Assembly: GCA_016181905.1 (NCBI GenBank)
Contig: JACOYM010000035.1
Span: forward strand, 1 to 10,610
Source of the DNA: Candidatus Pacearchaeota archaeon
GTDB taxonomy: Archaea; Nanobdellota; Nanobdellia; Pacearchaeales; GW2011-AR1
Length of the DNA stretch: 10,610 nt
Direction: 5' to 3'
The notes under the pieces are model-generated. The model saw nothing but the letters and a program-made list of their open reading frames with translations. It was not told the origin of the DNA and ran no database searches. Below are positions 1 through 6,812 of the stretch, piece by piece (the first letter of the stretch is position 1; every line of letters starts with the position of its first letter). The position numbers and the translations under genes were made by a program.

Positions 1-25
1 AAATCCCGACATTTTTATTTTCCAT
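1..25 (-). CDS. possible start of the next gene at the window edge
   Basis: An ATG at 23-25 opens a minus-strand frame that begins MENKNVGI and runs off the left edge. A TATA-like stretch (TTTATATAT on the minus strand, about 53-63) lies roughly 30-35 bp upstream, which fits an archaeal promoter with a very short leader. Only eight codons are visible, so no function can be given, and the frame may be chance. Confidence 0.25.
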
Positions 26-87
26 TTTTGATTTTTATAAAATAAATTATGAATATATAAAATCTTGCTTTTCTTCAAATTGTTTGC

Positions 88-576
88 TTACTCAACAATT
101 ATCTTTCCTTTCATATAAGGATGTGGCGCGCAATGATAGTTAAAAGTGCCTGCGGTGTTGAATTTGTGCGAGTAACTTTCTCCTCTGCTTAAAAATCCTG
201 AGCTCAACTCGCTTGCAGAGTCAGAGGTGACTGTATGGCTTACAGAATCTTTATTTGTCCATACAATTGTATCTCCTGCCTTGATTCTTATTTCTGAAGG
301 CGAGAAGGCAAAATTTTCTATGTTTATGCTGTATGTTTGCGGGGTTCTTGGCGAAATAGATGCAGTTATATTCTGCTCTGCCCCAGATGTTCCGCTTGCT
401 CCGCCAGAACTTGCGCTGCCAGTTTGCTGGCTTCCATTGTCAATAGCCTGGATGCCTGAGCTGCCCTGATTGTTTTCATTGCCGCCTTTTGCTGTTAAAA
501 CTATTCCTGCAATAATTCCTATCACAACCAAAACTGCAACCGCAACTATTGCAATGATTAATGAATTTTTTGGCAT
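88..576 (-). CDS. membrane-anchored blue-copper (cupredoxin) protein
   Basis: A type-1 copper protein of the plastocyanin/amicyanin kind, likely an electron carrier or copper site on the outer face of the membrane. Residues 5-28 form one hydrophobic helix (signal anchor), residues 31-75 are a Gly/Ser/Thr/Gln-rich linker, and residues 80-162 are the cupredoxin domain. The copper ligands are visible as H114 (SHTV), C149, H152 and M155 in the C-terminal CAPHPYM loop. It is 41 bp downstream of the peroxiredoxin gene and is preceded by a strong AGGAGGG ribosome site, which supports this start. It is the last gene of the oxidative-stress run. Because an FTR1 permease lies in the same run, it may help oxidise iron or pass on electrons, but that is inference. 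The partner cannot be told from the sequence. The fold assignment is firm. Confidence 0.9.
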   Translation of the reverse strand: MPKNSLIIAIVAVAVLVVIGIIAGIVLTAKGGNENNQGSSGIQAIDNGSQQTGSASSGGASGTSGAEQNITASISPRTPQTYSINIENFAFSPSEIRIKAGDTIVWTNKDSVSHTVTSDSASELSSGFLSRGESYSHKFNTAGTFNYHCAPHPYMKGKIIVE

Positions 577-587
577 TTTTTAAATTT

Positions 588-594
588 CCCTCCT
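588..594 (-). promoter_or_regulatory. Shine-Dalgarno site of the cupredoxin gene
   Basis: The minus strand reads AGGAGGG, 11 nt before the ATG at 574-576. It is the clearest ribosome-binding site in the window; most other genes here start at ATGA overlaps or behind weak purine stretches. It suggests that the last gene is translated independently at a good rate. Confidence 0.6.
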
Positions 595-617
595 GTCAAT
601 TTCCTTGATTTAGCATG

Positions 618-1181
618 CTATATTTTTCCTATCAGCTCAGTGCTTGGCGTAATTGTCTTCATTCCAGGCTTCCAGTTCATAGGGCATACATTTCCTTTAT
701 TGTCCGAGACAAATTTTGCCGCCTGCAGCTTTCTTATCAATTCTTCAGAGCTTCTTCCAATGCTGTTATCGTGAAACTCAAATGCTTTAATGATGCCTTC
801 CGGATTTATAATAAAGGTTGCCCTGGTGGAGATGCCATCATCTTCAATTAATGTCCCATAAGCCCTGCAAACTCTGCCTGTAGGGTCAGCAAGCATGGGA
901 AATCTTATTTTCTTGATTGTTTCTGAAGCATCTTTCCATGCTTTATGGACAAAGGCAGTATCTTTGCTTACGCTTATTATTTCTGCGCCTAAATCTTTAA
1001 TCTTTTCATAATTGTCAGCCAGGCTTCCCAATTCTGTCGGGCAGACAAATGTAAAATCAGCAGGGTAGAAAAACAAGACAAGCCACCTGCCTTTAAAATC
1101 TCTTAATTTTATCTTTTTTATTTTTTCATCAATAAAAGCGTCTTCTTCGAATTCAGGGGCTTGCTGGTTTATTGATATCAT
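618..1181 (-). CDS. ahpC: 2-Cys peroxiredoxin (AhpC/Prx type)
   Basis: Thiol peroxidase that reduces hydrogen peroxide and organic peroxides in the cytosol. The 187 residues match the AhpC/Tsa family in length and order. The peroxidatic cysteine C47 sits in the motif FTFVCPTE, and R120 lies in the STRATF strand. The resolving cysteine C166 sits in the classic C-terminal VCPMNWKPG motif, so this is a typical 2-Cys enzyme. Its ATG overlaps the stop of the glutaredoxin-like gene by 4 bp (ATGA), so the two are translationally coupled. The CGHC protein is therefore a good candidate for its reductant, in turn fed by the thioredoxin reductase at 8607-9536; that chain is inferred. No AhpF is present. 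Assignment is confident; substrate preference cannot be read. Confidence 0.95.
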   Translation of the reverse strand: MISINQQAPEFEEDAFIDEKIKKIKLRDFKGRWLVLFFYPADFTFVCPTELGSLADNYEKIKDLGAEIISVSKDTAFVHKAWKDASETIKKIRFPMLADPTGRVCRAYGTLIEDDGISTRATFIINPEGIIKAFEFHDNSIGRSSEELIRKLQAAKFVSDNKGNVCPMNWKPGMKTITPSTELIGKI

Positions 1182-1408
1182 CTTAACTTTTCCTCCATTT
1201 CTTTTTCATCAAAGCCTATAATCAACTCGCCGCCAATATCTATCACAGGAAATCCGCTTTGGCCTGTTTTTCCAATAATCTCTTCAGCAGCCTTATTATT
1301 TTCCTCTACATTAATATCTTTGAATTCTATATTCTTCCTGTTCAAAAATGCTTTCAACTCCTTGCAATGCCCGCAATAAGGCAATGTATAGACTATTATG
1401 TTTTTCAT
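1178..1408 (-). CDS. glutaredoxin/NrdH-like thiol oxidoreductase
   Basis: A 76-residue thioredoxin-fold protein with a CGHC active site at residues 12-15 in PYCGHCKE and the cis-proline motif GFPV near residues 52-55. Length and layout match NrdH-redoxins and archaeal mini-glutaredoxins. Such proteins pass electrons to peroxiredoxins or ribonucleotide reductase. CGHC is the dithiol of protein disulfide isomerases and is more oxidising in those proteins than the CGPC of thioredoxin. It overlaps the peroxiredoxin start by 4 bp and follows SOD by 45 bp. No classical thioredoxin gene is in the window, so this may be the acceptor of the thioredoxin reductase (inference). Confidence 0.9.
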   Translation of the reverse strand: MKNIIVYTLPYCGHCKELKAFLNRKNIEFKDINVEENNKAAEEIIGKTGQSGFPVIDIGGELIIGFDEKEMEEKLR

Positions 1409-1453
1409 TTTATTTTTTTAAGACATATTTTTATTCTTTCCTTAATCTTTACT

Positions 1454-2014
1454 CTAAATCCTGTCAGCCCTTTCATCAACAGCCTTCCAGTCTATATTTT
1501 TTATAAACCACTGAACATATGATTTTTTGTCTGTTCCATAATCGATAAAATATGCATGCTCGTACATGTCTAAAACAAGCAGGGGAATTGTGTCCCATAC
1601 TCCCCCCTGATTGTGCATATCTGCTATATAGTTATGCAGCTTCTCATCTTTCCAGTCATATGCAAGGACAACCCAGCCCCTTGCTGACAATGCACAGGCA
1701 ATAAATTCCCTTTCCCACGCCTCATAGCTTCCGAAATCATTCTTGATGATTTTCACAATCTCTCTTGGGATACATTTCTCTGATGTAATGTTTCCAAAAT
1801 ACATCTCATGCAGCTTTATCGCATTGATGCAGAACCCTTCTTCAAGCTTCAATTCGCGAATTTCAGAGTATGTTGCATTTCCTTCTTTCTCTGCCTTTGA
1901 GAGCCTTTTCATTATTTCCTCTATCTTTTTTAGATAGCCTTCATAAAGCTTGATGTGCTCTGCTGCCTGTTTCTCGCTTAATCCATCTTTCTTTAAATCA
2001 TCTATCTTTGACAT
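1454..2014 (-). CDS. sod: Fe/Mn superoxide dismutase
   Basis: Cytosolic superoxide dismutase that converts superoxide to peroxide and oxygen, feeding the peroxiredoxin encoded just downstream. The four metal ligands of the Fe/Mn family can be placed: H20 (AAEHIKLYEGY), H69 (IKLHEMYF), D149 and H153 (LDMYEHAYFIDY). The DxYEHAY signature has Tyr where most members have Trp, and the active-site region reads QGGVWDTIPLL. The domain order and the 186-residue length are normal, but the sequence is divergent, as is common in archaeal and anaerobe members. Fe or Mn preference cannot be told. The gene starts 3 bp after the LUD gene stop, so the two share a transcript. Confidence 0.92.
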   Translation of the reverse strand: MSKIDDLKKDGLSEKQAAEHIKLYEGYLKKIEEIMKRLSKAEKEGNATYSEIRELKLEEGFCINAIKLHEMYFGNITSEKCIPREIVKIIKNDFGSYEAWEREFIACALSARGWVVLAYDWKDEKLHNYIADMHNQGGVWDTIPLLVLDMYEHAYFIDYGTDKKSYVQWFIKNIDWKAVDERADRI

Positions 2015-2017
2015 TTT

Positions 2018-2635
2018 TTAAAATCCAAGATTTTCCTTAACAATTATTATGCTAATTCTTCCTTTTTGTATCTCCTTTTTCACAATCAAAAGCTTGTTTA
2101 CACCGCTGCCCATGCCATATGCAGCCCTTGCTCTTTTATCTTCAAGTTGGAAGGTATATTCATAGATGCGCTTCATTCCCTCATCTAAATCTTTAACAAT
2201 CTTTTGCGCCCCGACAACCCAAATAACCTTATTTGAAGCGTATGCATATGCAGGCAACTGGCTTCCTGATGCAGAGGCAATCATGATATTTCCATCTTCT
2301 GTTAAGGCGTGGACACTTCCAACAGCAAAATCAGGAGCAGCCCCTAACCTGTTCATCTCCCTGCCTTGTTCTTTTCTGTCCATGCTATAGAGCTTATTTC
2401 TTACAGAAACAAACTTTCCAGAGTCATTAATCTCTGAGCTTATCCCTGTTTTTTCAAGAGTTATGGAAGACATAGTCATAACCTCGCTGCCCTTTGGTAT
2501 AATCTCCAATACCATTTTAGCTGCCTCTTTGCCGTTAATTGCAATATGCGCATCCATTCCGTTTTCTTTTAGCGCCTTTATAGTTCTCCCTATTGTTTTA
2601 TCATCTGCCAGCTTGTTCCATTTGCTTTTTTCCAT
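2018..2635 (-). CDS. LUD-domain (LutC-like/DUF162) protein
   Basis: A 205-residue single LUD-domain protein, related to LutC of the LutABC lactate-oxidation complex. Visible family marks are the TMSSITLEKTG segment (54-64), GSVHALTEDG (106-115), SGSQLPAYAY (123-132), WVVGAQKI (139-146), the AYGMGSGVNKLL region (172-183) and a terminal IIVKENLGF. LutA- and LutB-type Fe-S partners are not in this window, so a lactate pathway is not supported. Stand-alone LUD proteins are widespread in anaerobes and their reaction is unknown. It sits directly upstream of SOD (3 bp gap) and 48 bp after the cupin, with a TATA-like TTATTTAAAC in that gap. Its place in an iron/oxygen operon is the only hint to its role. 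Confidence 0.85.
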   Translation of the reverse strand: MEKSKWNKLADDKTIGRTIKALKENGMDAHIAINGKEAAKMVLEIIPKGSEVMTMSSITLEKTGISSEINDSGKFVSVRNKLYSMDRKEQGREMNRLGAAPDFAVGSVHALTEDGNIMIASASGSQLPAYAYASNKVIWVVGAQKIVKDLDEGMKRIYEYTFQLEDKRARAAYGMGSGVNKLLIVKKEIQKGRISIIIVKENLGF

Positions 2636-2664
2636 TTTTTGCGCATTTGCATATAATTTTTGAA

Positions 2665-2676
2665 GTTTAAATAATT
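2665..2676 (-). promoter_or_regulatory. possible internal TATA box before the LUD gene
   Basis: The minus strand reads AATTATTTAAAC about 30-41 bp ahead of the ATG at 2633-2635. This is right for an archaeal TATA box with a start about 10 nt upstream of the codon. It could give separate expression of the LUD-SOD-Grx-Prx-cupredoxin part. In an AT-rich genome such a box can arise by chance. Confidence 0.3.
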
Positions 2677-2683
2677 TATGAAA

Positions 2684-2995
2684 CTAACACAAGGATAGCA
2701 TGAATGCTGTATTTTCCTCTGCCTTCAGGGAGTGGATGGCATTCTCTTTCATGAATATGAAAACCCCTGGCAGCATCTTTATATCCCTGCCTTCAAGGCT
2801 GAAAATGCCCCTGCCTTCAATAACATACACAAATCCCTGCCTTGTTGATGTATGCTCGCCTATCTCTGTGCCTGCAGCCATGCAGAACAGGCTGACATTA
2901 TTTTTTCTTGTCCTTATTATCTCCTTGCTTAATACCCCCTCTTTGGGGTATTCAATCATATCTTTTATATTTGCAGTGTTTTTTTCTTTGCCCAT
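2684..2995 (-). CDS. small single-domain cupin protein
   Basis: A 103-residue conserved beta-barrel (cupin_2-like). Cupin motif 1 is recognisable around residues 46-61 (GEHTSTRQGFVYVIEG), and motif 2 around 76-88 (PGVFIFMKENAIH). Of the usual ligands, H48 and H88 are present, but the second His and the Glu of motif 1 are replaced by Ser/Thr and Gln. Metal binding is therefore weakened or different, and a sensing or binding role is as likely as catalysis. The start lies 2 bp after the FTR1 stop, so the pair is surely co-transcribed. A role linked to iron or redox is inferred from context only. Confidence 0.8.
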   Translation of the reverse strand: MGKEKNTANIKDMIEYPKEGVLSKEIIRTRKNNVSLFCMAAGTEIGEHTSTRQGFVYVIEGRGIFSLEGRDIKMLPGVFIFMKENAIHSLKAEENTAFMLSLC

Positions 2996-2997
2996 TT

Positions 2998-3837
2998 TTA
3001 TATAATCTTATGAACTTTTTTGATATTTTTCCATAATATAAAAACAAAAAGCAAGTAAGCAAGATAAGCTAATATCTCAATTAATGAGGGATTGCCATTA
3101 TAGCCAAACAACCCTTTTAGTATGCTTCCTGCATACCCCTTCTCATGCAGAATAGGATATATCCCTTTTTCAGCTAAAGGAGCAGCAGGATTAATGTTCC
3201 ATACCTCCTCAATTAAGGCAGGAATAATTCCAGCTTCCTGAAATTCATGCACTCCATGGGCAACTAAACCAGCAGCAAATAAGATTAGCAATATGTTTGT
3301 AACAGCAAAAAATTTCTTTATGCTTATTTTCATTGAGCTTACAAATATAAGGTAGCCAAGGAAAATAGCTATTGCAATACCTGCCAATCCCCCTATTATG
3401 CTTCCTCCATTAGAAGCAAAGCTTGATGCTCCCAGAAATATGACTGTTTCAATTCCTTCCCTCAATATAGCCACAAAAACCAGCAGGAATAAGCCAAGTT
3501 TATGCGTTTCTTTTACTTCTTTTTCTACTTTTTTCTCCAGCTCCAAGGCAACATGCCTTTGCTTCATCATCCATAATATCATGGTAGTCAGCAGGACAGA
3601 GCCGACTAGCATAGTCAATCCTTCAAAAATATTTTCTGCTTTTCCTTCAAAGCCGCCAGCTATATTTACGAAGATTAAAGCTCCTATTATGCTTGCAATT
3701 AATCCGGAAGCTATTCCTACATAGACAACATTATTGTATTTTGCCTGCTTGGTTCTCGCCAAAAAACTCAGGATTATCCCTACAACTAAAGCAGCTTCCA
3801 AGGTTTCTCTGAATGTTATAATAAAACTTGCTATCAT
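2998..3837 (-). CDS. ftr1: FTR1/EfeU-family high-affinity iron permease
   Basis: Integral membrane iron transporter. Of 279 residues, about seven stretches are hydrophobic (roughly 3-26, 38-60, 75-92, 113-137, 145-167, 178-196, 252-272). Both REXXE iron-binding motifs are present: RETLE at 10-14 in helix 1 and REGIE at 126-130 in helix 4. The C-terminal EVWNINP and KGLFGYNGNPS segments are also typical of the family. Known members import ferric iron handed over by a ferroxidase (Fet3, or EfeO/EfeB in bacteria). No multicopper oxidase or EfeO/EfeB is here; the closest candidates are the hemerythrin and cupredoxin of the same operon. The start overlaps the hemerythrin stop by 4 bp (ATGA). The family assignment is firm; the direction of transport and iron valence are by analogy. 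Confidence 0.95.
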   Translation of the reverse strand: MIASFIITFRETLEAALVVGIILSFLARTKQAKYNNVVYVGIASGLIASIIGALIFVNIAGGFEGKAENIFEGLTMLVGSVLLTTMILWMMKQRHVALELEKKVEKEVKETHKLGLFLLVFVAILREGIETVIFLGASSFASNGGSIIGGLAGIAIAIFLGYLIFVSSMKISIKKFFAVTNILLILFAAGLVAHGVHEFQEAGIIPALIEEVWNINPAAPLAEKGIYPILHEKGYAGSILKGLFGYNGNPSLIEILAYLAYLLFVFILWKNIKKVHKII

Positions 3838-4352
3838 TTTAAGCTTTTAATAAAGGCAAGAGCCTTTTCTTTATCTTTTTTCTTTTTCTTCTCTATCTCC
3901 TTAAATTTTTTCAGTATGCTTTCTTTTGCCTTTTCACTCAATGCCTCCTCTGCCATAGGGTAAAGTATATTATCCTCTTTATTGATATGCTCCTGAATCA
4001 ATTGGGAGTATCTTCTTGCATTTTCTATAATCCTGCCATTATTGCCCTCTTTTAATCCTTCTTCCATCCCTTTTACAAAATTCCTTCCGAGATTATGCTC
4101 ATAAAGCATCTGCTCTACTGGATTGCAGTGCATCTTTGCATCTAGCCTGCAAAGCTCCTTGAACAGGATATCCTCCTCCTTTGCATGATGGAACCTGTCT
4201 GCATACCCCCTTATGAACTCAATTGCCTTGCTGAAAAAATCTGTGTTCAGCTTTTTTCCTGATTCAAGAGCGTCACATTCTTTATTCAATGCCTCAGCTA
4301 TTTTCAATATGTTCTCATGCTCGCCTGAAAGTATTTGCACTGCTGTTTTCAT
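3834..4352 (-). CDS. hemerythrin-like HHE-domain protein
   Basis: A 172-residue soluble four-helix protein of the hemerythrin/HHE family. Candidate diiron ligands are H12 (GEHENI), H55/H56 with E59/E60 (RFHHAKEED), H86 (YEHNLGR), and H122 with E126 (QEHINKEDNILYPMA). This family binds oxygen or acts in iron/NO/oxygen sensing and in repair of Fe-S clusters (YtfE/RIC). The tail (150-172) is a Lys-rich helix. Unlike YtfE it has no N-terminal ScdA-type domain; notably, though, a DUF1858 gene, the domain often paired with hemerythrins, lies upstream in the same operon. It is coupled by ATGA overlaps to IscU upstream and FTR1 downstream. A role in delivering or guarding iron for cluster assembly is inferred. 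Confidence 0.92.
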   Translation of the reverse strand: MKTAVQILSGEHENILKIAEALNKECDALESGKKLNTDFFSKAIEFIRGYADRFHHAKEEDILFKELCRLDAKMHCNPVEQMLYEHNLGRNFVKGMEEGLKEGNNGRIIENARRYSQLIQEHINKEDNILYPMAEEALSEKAKESILKKFKEIEKKKKKDKEKALAFIKSLK

Positions 4353-5803
4353 TTTTTATTTGCTGATTGATTATTTTTTGTTCTTTTCTTTGCCTCTTCA
4401 AGTGTTCTGCCCTTTGCCAATTCTGTAATCATGCTTGAGGTTGCTATCGCTGCCGCGCATCCCAAAGTCTGAAATTTTATATCCTTAATATATTCCTGCT
4501 CATTCCCTGTCTTTTTGCCTTTTCTTTTCCCAACTTTAAGATAGAGCCACATCCAGTCTCCGCAATTATGAAGGCAAAAAGCTTCTGAGACAAAAGAGTG
4601 TGCATTTTCCACTTCTAGATTATTCACAATACCTTTATAATTAATTATATTTTTATTGGTTATGGGGGTATATAAAAAATTATCATCAAACCATGAATCA
4701 ATTGAAGCATATGACTTGGGCAGGTATTTAATATCAAGAATGTTGCATAACTTTATTAAAGAGTCTCTTTGCCCAACATGAATTCTATAAGCTTTTCTAT
4801 GATTAACTCCATTAATAATTCTCTCTTTTTCCTTATAAATAGATGGAACAATTTTTTGCCTTAATAAAAGTAATTTTATCTGTTGTGCTAATTGGAGTGA
4901 TATTGTAACAAAGCCTGCCCTTGGGCCCTCTCTGTTTAGATTCACATAGCCGTCCCCTTTCCAAAACCCATATATTAAAGATTTTTGTTTTTTAGCAGGA
5001 AGATTCATAATAAAATTTGGAATTTTTTTATGCTCTGCCCCATTCCCAAATAGTTCTTTAAACCATCTCGCCATCCTTGCACTATACAAAAAAACACAAA
5101 TTGTCTTTTTTTCTGGTTTTTCTTTTACTTTTATGTCTAAATTAAATAATTTTTTTGATATTTTTCTTATATCTTCAACAATTTCTCTTTCATTGATATT
5201 AAGAGCAAAAGAAATAAAAGTTTTACAAGGCTTATCTTGAATGTTCCCTTCTGCTAAAAAATAACCAAATAATCTTAACAAATCTAAATCAAGAGGAATT
5301 TTTCCAGGAATCTCTTTGCTTTTAAAATCATATTTTGGTTTGGAGATATTAATTTTTAAATAATCTGTATCTTTTTCTTCTTTCAAAATAGGATATAAAA
5401 TAATGTCCCCTTTCTTTAGATTCTCTGCGTGATACCATGAAGGAATTAGCTCCTTTTTTCCTTTATTTCTAAAAAATCTCTGTTTTTTTGGAACTTTCAT
5501 AGCATATACTAAATGTTCTGGTGTAATATTTATTATTCCAAGTTTATTTTTCAATTGTATTATTCTGCCGTTATATCTTCTTGAAGAGATGCCTAAGATA
5601 GTCTCATAATTTCCATTATGTGTAAAAACTCTATGATTTTTTTCAATATCAAAAATTTCAATAACTTCAGAATTCTTATGAATTTTCTCATGAGGCAATA
5701 GACATGTGGGGTTTCCAACCTTGCCTATAGCATCAGCATTCTCCATCTTTCCCATATTTTTCGGGTGCATAAAGTATTCCATGACTTTTTTTGTGTATTG
5801 CAT
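4349..5803 (-). CDS. iscU: IscU Fe-S scaffold precursor containing an intein
   Basis: The scaffold on which IscS-derived sulfur and iron are assembled into [2Fe-2S]/[4Fe-4S] clusters. The 484-residue frame is three parts: N-extein 1-33 (ending KVGNPT), intein 34-413, and C-extein 414-484 (beginning CGDWMW). Splicing would give a 104-residue IscU with the restored NPTCGD motif (ligand Cys plus the regulatory Asp). The second cysteine lies in TLGCAAAIATSS (precursor C449, spliced C69). The protein then stops after TLEEAKKRTKNNQSANKK. It lacks the last helix and the conserved His-Cys that carries the third ligand of ordinary IscU (usually about 120-130 residues). The stop overlaps the hemerythrin ATG (ATGA). 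The start follows the DAC stop by 17 bp, behind AAAGGG. It lies four genes after the HTH regulator, in an operon with iscS. Confidence 0.93.
   Translation of the reverse strand: MQYTKKVMEYFMHPKNMGKMENADAIGKVGNPTCLLPHEKIHKNSEVIEIFDIEKNHRVFTHNGNYETILGISSRRYNGRIIQLKNKLGIINITPEHLVYAMKVPKKQRFFRNKGKKELIPSWYHAENLKKGDIILYPILKEEKDTDYLKINISKPKYDFKSKEIPGKIPLDLDLLRLFGYFLAEGNIQDKPCKTFISFALNINEREIVEDIRKISKKLFNLDIKVKEKPEKKTICVFLYSARMARWFKELFGNGAEHKKIPNFIMNLPAKKQKSLIYGFWKGDGYVNLNREGPRAGFVTISLQLAQQIKLLLLRQKIVPSIYKEKERIINGVNHRKAYRIHVGQRDSLIKLCNILDIKYLPKSYASIDSWFDDNFLYTPITNKNIINYKGIVNNLEVENAHSFVSEAFCLHNCGDWMWLYLKVGKRKGKKTGNEQEYIKDIKFQTLGCAAAIATSSMITELAKGRTLEEAKKRTKNNQSANKK
4565..5704 (-). mobile_element. 380-residue LAGLIDADG intein in IscU
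   Basis: An in-frame protein intron. The splicing blocks are visible: Cys1 (precursor C34, CLLPHEK), block B TPEH at 94-97, block F NNLEVENAHSF at 394-404, and block G ending CLHN at 410-413, followed by the +1 residue Cys414. All residues needed for class 1 splicing are therefore present: Cys1, block B Thr/His, terminal His-Asn and +1 Cys. The central part holds two dodecapeptide motifs of a LAGLIDADG homing endonuclease, LFGYFLAEG (178-186) and LIYGFWKGDG (276-285), each ending in an acidic residue before Gly. The endonuclease thus looks intact. The DNA is visibly AT-richer, with more A/T third positions, than the flanking extein and neighbouring genes, as expected of an invading element. 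Insertion is exactly before the codon for the scaffold cysteine. Confidence 0.93.
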
Positions 5804-5820
5804 TTTACCCTTTACTTTTC

Positions 5821-6435
5821 TTATTTTTTCTTGCTTAGCTCTTCTATCAATGATTTGATTGCATAATAAGAGCTGCCAAATATGATTACGCCCGGTATGA
5901 TTGTTACGCCTAATGCAGGCAGCAGCGTTACAACCCCTATTGTCCCCAAGAAGCCCGCCCCAATGCTTTCCAGGAATATTCCCACCTGCGATAGATTTTT
6001 TTCTATATTCTTTTCAAGGGCATCAAGCTGCATTATATACCTGCCATTCTTGAATATCTTCACCTTTCTTTCTTCTTCTGAAGAAAGTATTGAGACATTG
6101 TTTCCTCTTGATGCAGCAAGGGCTGCAGCATGCCTTGTTCCATGGCCTCTGAAGGGCATTGAATCCTTGATCATTGCGCCATATGCAATAAGCATGCCTT
6201 CTTTGTTAACTATAACTGCACCATCAATTGTCGCAAGGCTCTCAGCCAGCTTTTCATTTCTTGTTTCTGTAACCTTGAATGGCTTTATATTCTGCTTTAT
6301 GAGAAGCTTAAATGGCGGCTTCTTATCAGACACGATAACAAATAATCCCCCCTCTCCTTTTCTTGCAAGCTTTATTGCTGTCTGAATCAGCCTTTCCTCT
6401 ATCCTTTTTATGTTCACATTGGCTTTAGCTTTCAT
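5821..6435 (-). CDS. diadenylate cyclase (DAC/DisA_N) domain protein with C-terminal membrane hairpin
   Basis: Probable synthase of the second messenger c-di-AMP. Residues about 10-145 form a DAC domain with the DGA motif at 71-73 (TIDGAVIV) and the GTRH motif at 99-102. The usual next Arg (RHR) is Ala here (GTRHAAAL), while the later SEEERKVKIFKNGR segment matches the family. Residues 150-195 contain two hydrophobic stretches (about 153-172 and 174-192) that could form a membrane hairpin. This order is the reverse of bacterial CdaA, whose helices are N-terminal, and differs from euryarchaeal DacZ. The ATG overlaps the DUF1858 stop (ATGA) and the gene is 17 bp upstream of iscU. A link between c-di-AMP and Fe-S or iron supply is suggested only by position. 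Activity is uncertain because of the R-to-A change. Confidence 0.8.
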   Translation of the reverse strand: MKAKANVNIKRIEERLIQTAIKLARKGEGGLFVIVSDKKPPFKLLIKQNIKPFKVTETRNEKLAESLATIDGAVIVNKEGMLIAYGAMIKDSMPFRGHGTRHAAALAASRGNNVSILSSEEERKVKIFKNGRYIMQLDALEKNIEKNLSQVGIFLESIGAGFLGTIGVVTLLPALGVTIIPGVIIFGSSYYAIKSLIEELSKKK

Positions 6436-6653
6436 TTTTTATTCAGCTCTTCTATAAGCTTTTTTATCTCCCTGTCATTCATGCCATGAGCCTTGCATCC
6501 CTGCTCTATTGTCTCGTTGGCAGCAGCAGCGCACCCAACGCACGCCATTCCTTTCTCAAATAAGATTCCTGCAGCATCTGGCTTTTTCTGAATCAAACTG
6601 CTGAATGTCATATCCTTTGTTATGAGATTTTTTGCCGGTTTTGTTTTTTTCAT
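6432..6653 (-). CDS. DUF1858-domain protein with CxxC
   Basis: A 73-residue protein made of one DUF1858 domain. It has the characteristic segment GMACVGCAAAANETIEQG (35-52), with C38 and C41 as a CxxC pair and a further C53. The domain is found alone or fused to hybrid-cluster, hemerythrin or Fe-S proteins, and is thought to bind a cluster or act as a dithiol; its exact role is not established. It lies between iscS and the DAC gene, overlapping the latter by 4 bp. Its ATG is preceded by a TATATAA-rich spacer after iscS. Context favours a helper in cluster assembly or repair. Confidence 0.85.
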   Translation of the reverse strand: MKKTKPAKNLITKDMTFSSLIQKKPDAAGILFEKGMACVGCAAAANETIEQGCKAHGMNDREIKKLIEELNKK

Positions 6654-6686
6654 CTTTTATATAACTTATTTTTTTGTGTTTGAAGC

Positions 6687-6812
6687 TTAAATTTTTATGT
6701 TTCCGCTTATCTCGCGCAAGCGCTCAACAGAATGTTTTATATTATTTAAAGTGCAGCCCATTTCATCCCGTGTATTTTCATGGCTGAGCGTTATTCTTAT
6801 TGAGCCATGGGA
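6687..6812 (-). pseudogene. iscS: C-terminal remainder of IscS beyond an in-frame stop
   Basis: The iscS frame continues without shift past the TAA at 6813-6815 for 41 codons to a TAA at 6687-6689. It encodes SHGSIRITLSHENTRDE and then a helix ending VERLREISGNIKI. This matches the expected end of NifS/IscS proteins, where AHGSIRxSLxxxNT is followed by a final helix. Counting it, the gene would be 385 codons, the normal family length. The stretch therefore looks like real iscS sequence cut off by one codon. Whether it is translated depends on whether the stop is genuine. Confidence 0.75.

Noticed and set aside
4330..4400. Frameshift hiding the missing IscU C terminus
   Set aside because: Reading the two other minus-strand frames across this stretch gives no HCS-like motif and soon meets stops. 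The hemerythrin frame begins cleanly here.
4565..5704. Insertion in iscU as a group I intron or a free-standing homing endonuclease gene
   Set aside because: The frame is continuous across both junctions. The ends carry Cys1, TPEH and His-Asn-Cys splicing motifs, so it is an intein and not an RNA intron.
5882..6385. Plus-strand ORF of 167 codons
   Set aside because: Antisense to the DAC-domain gene, with no motif and no promoter; a mirror of the real reading frame.
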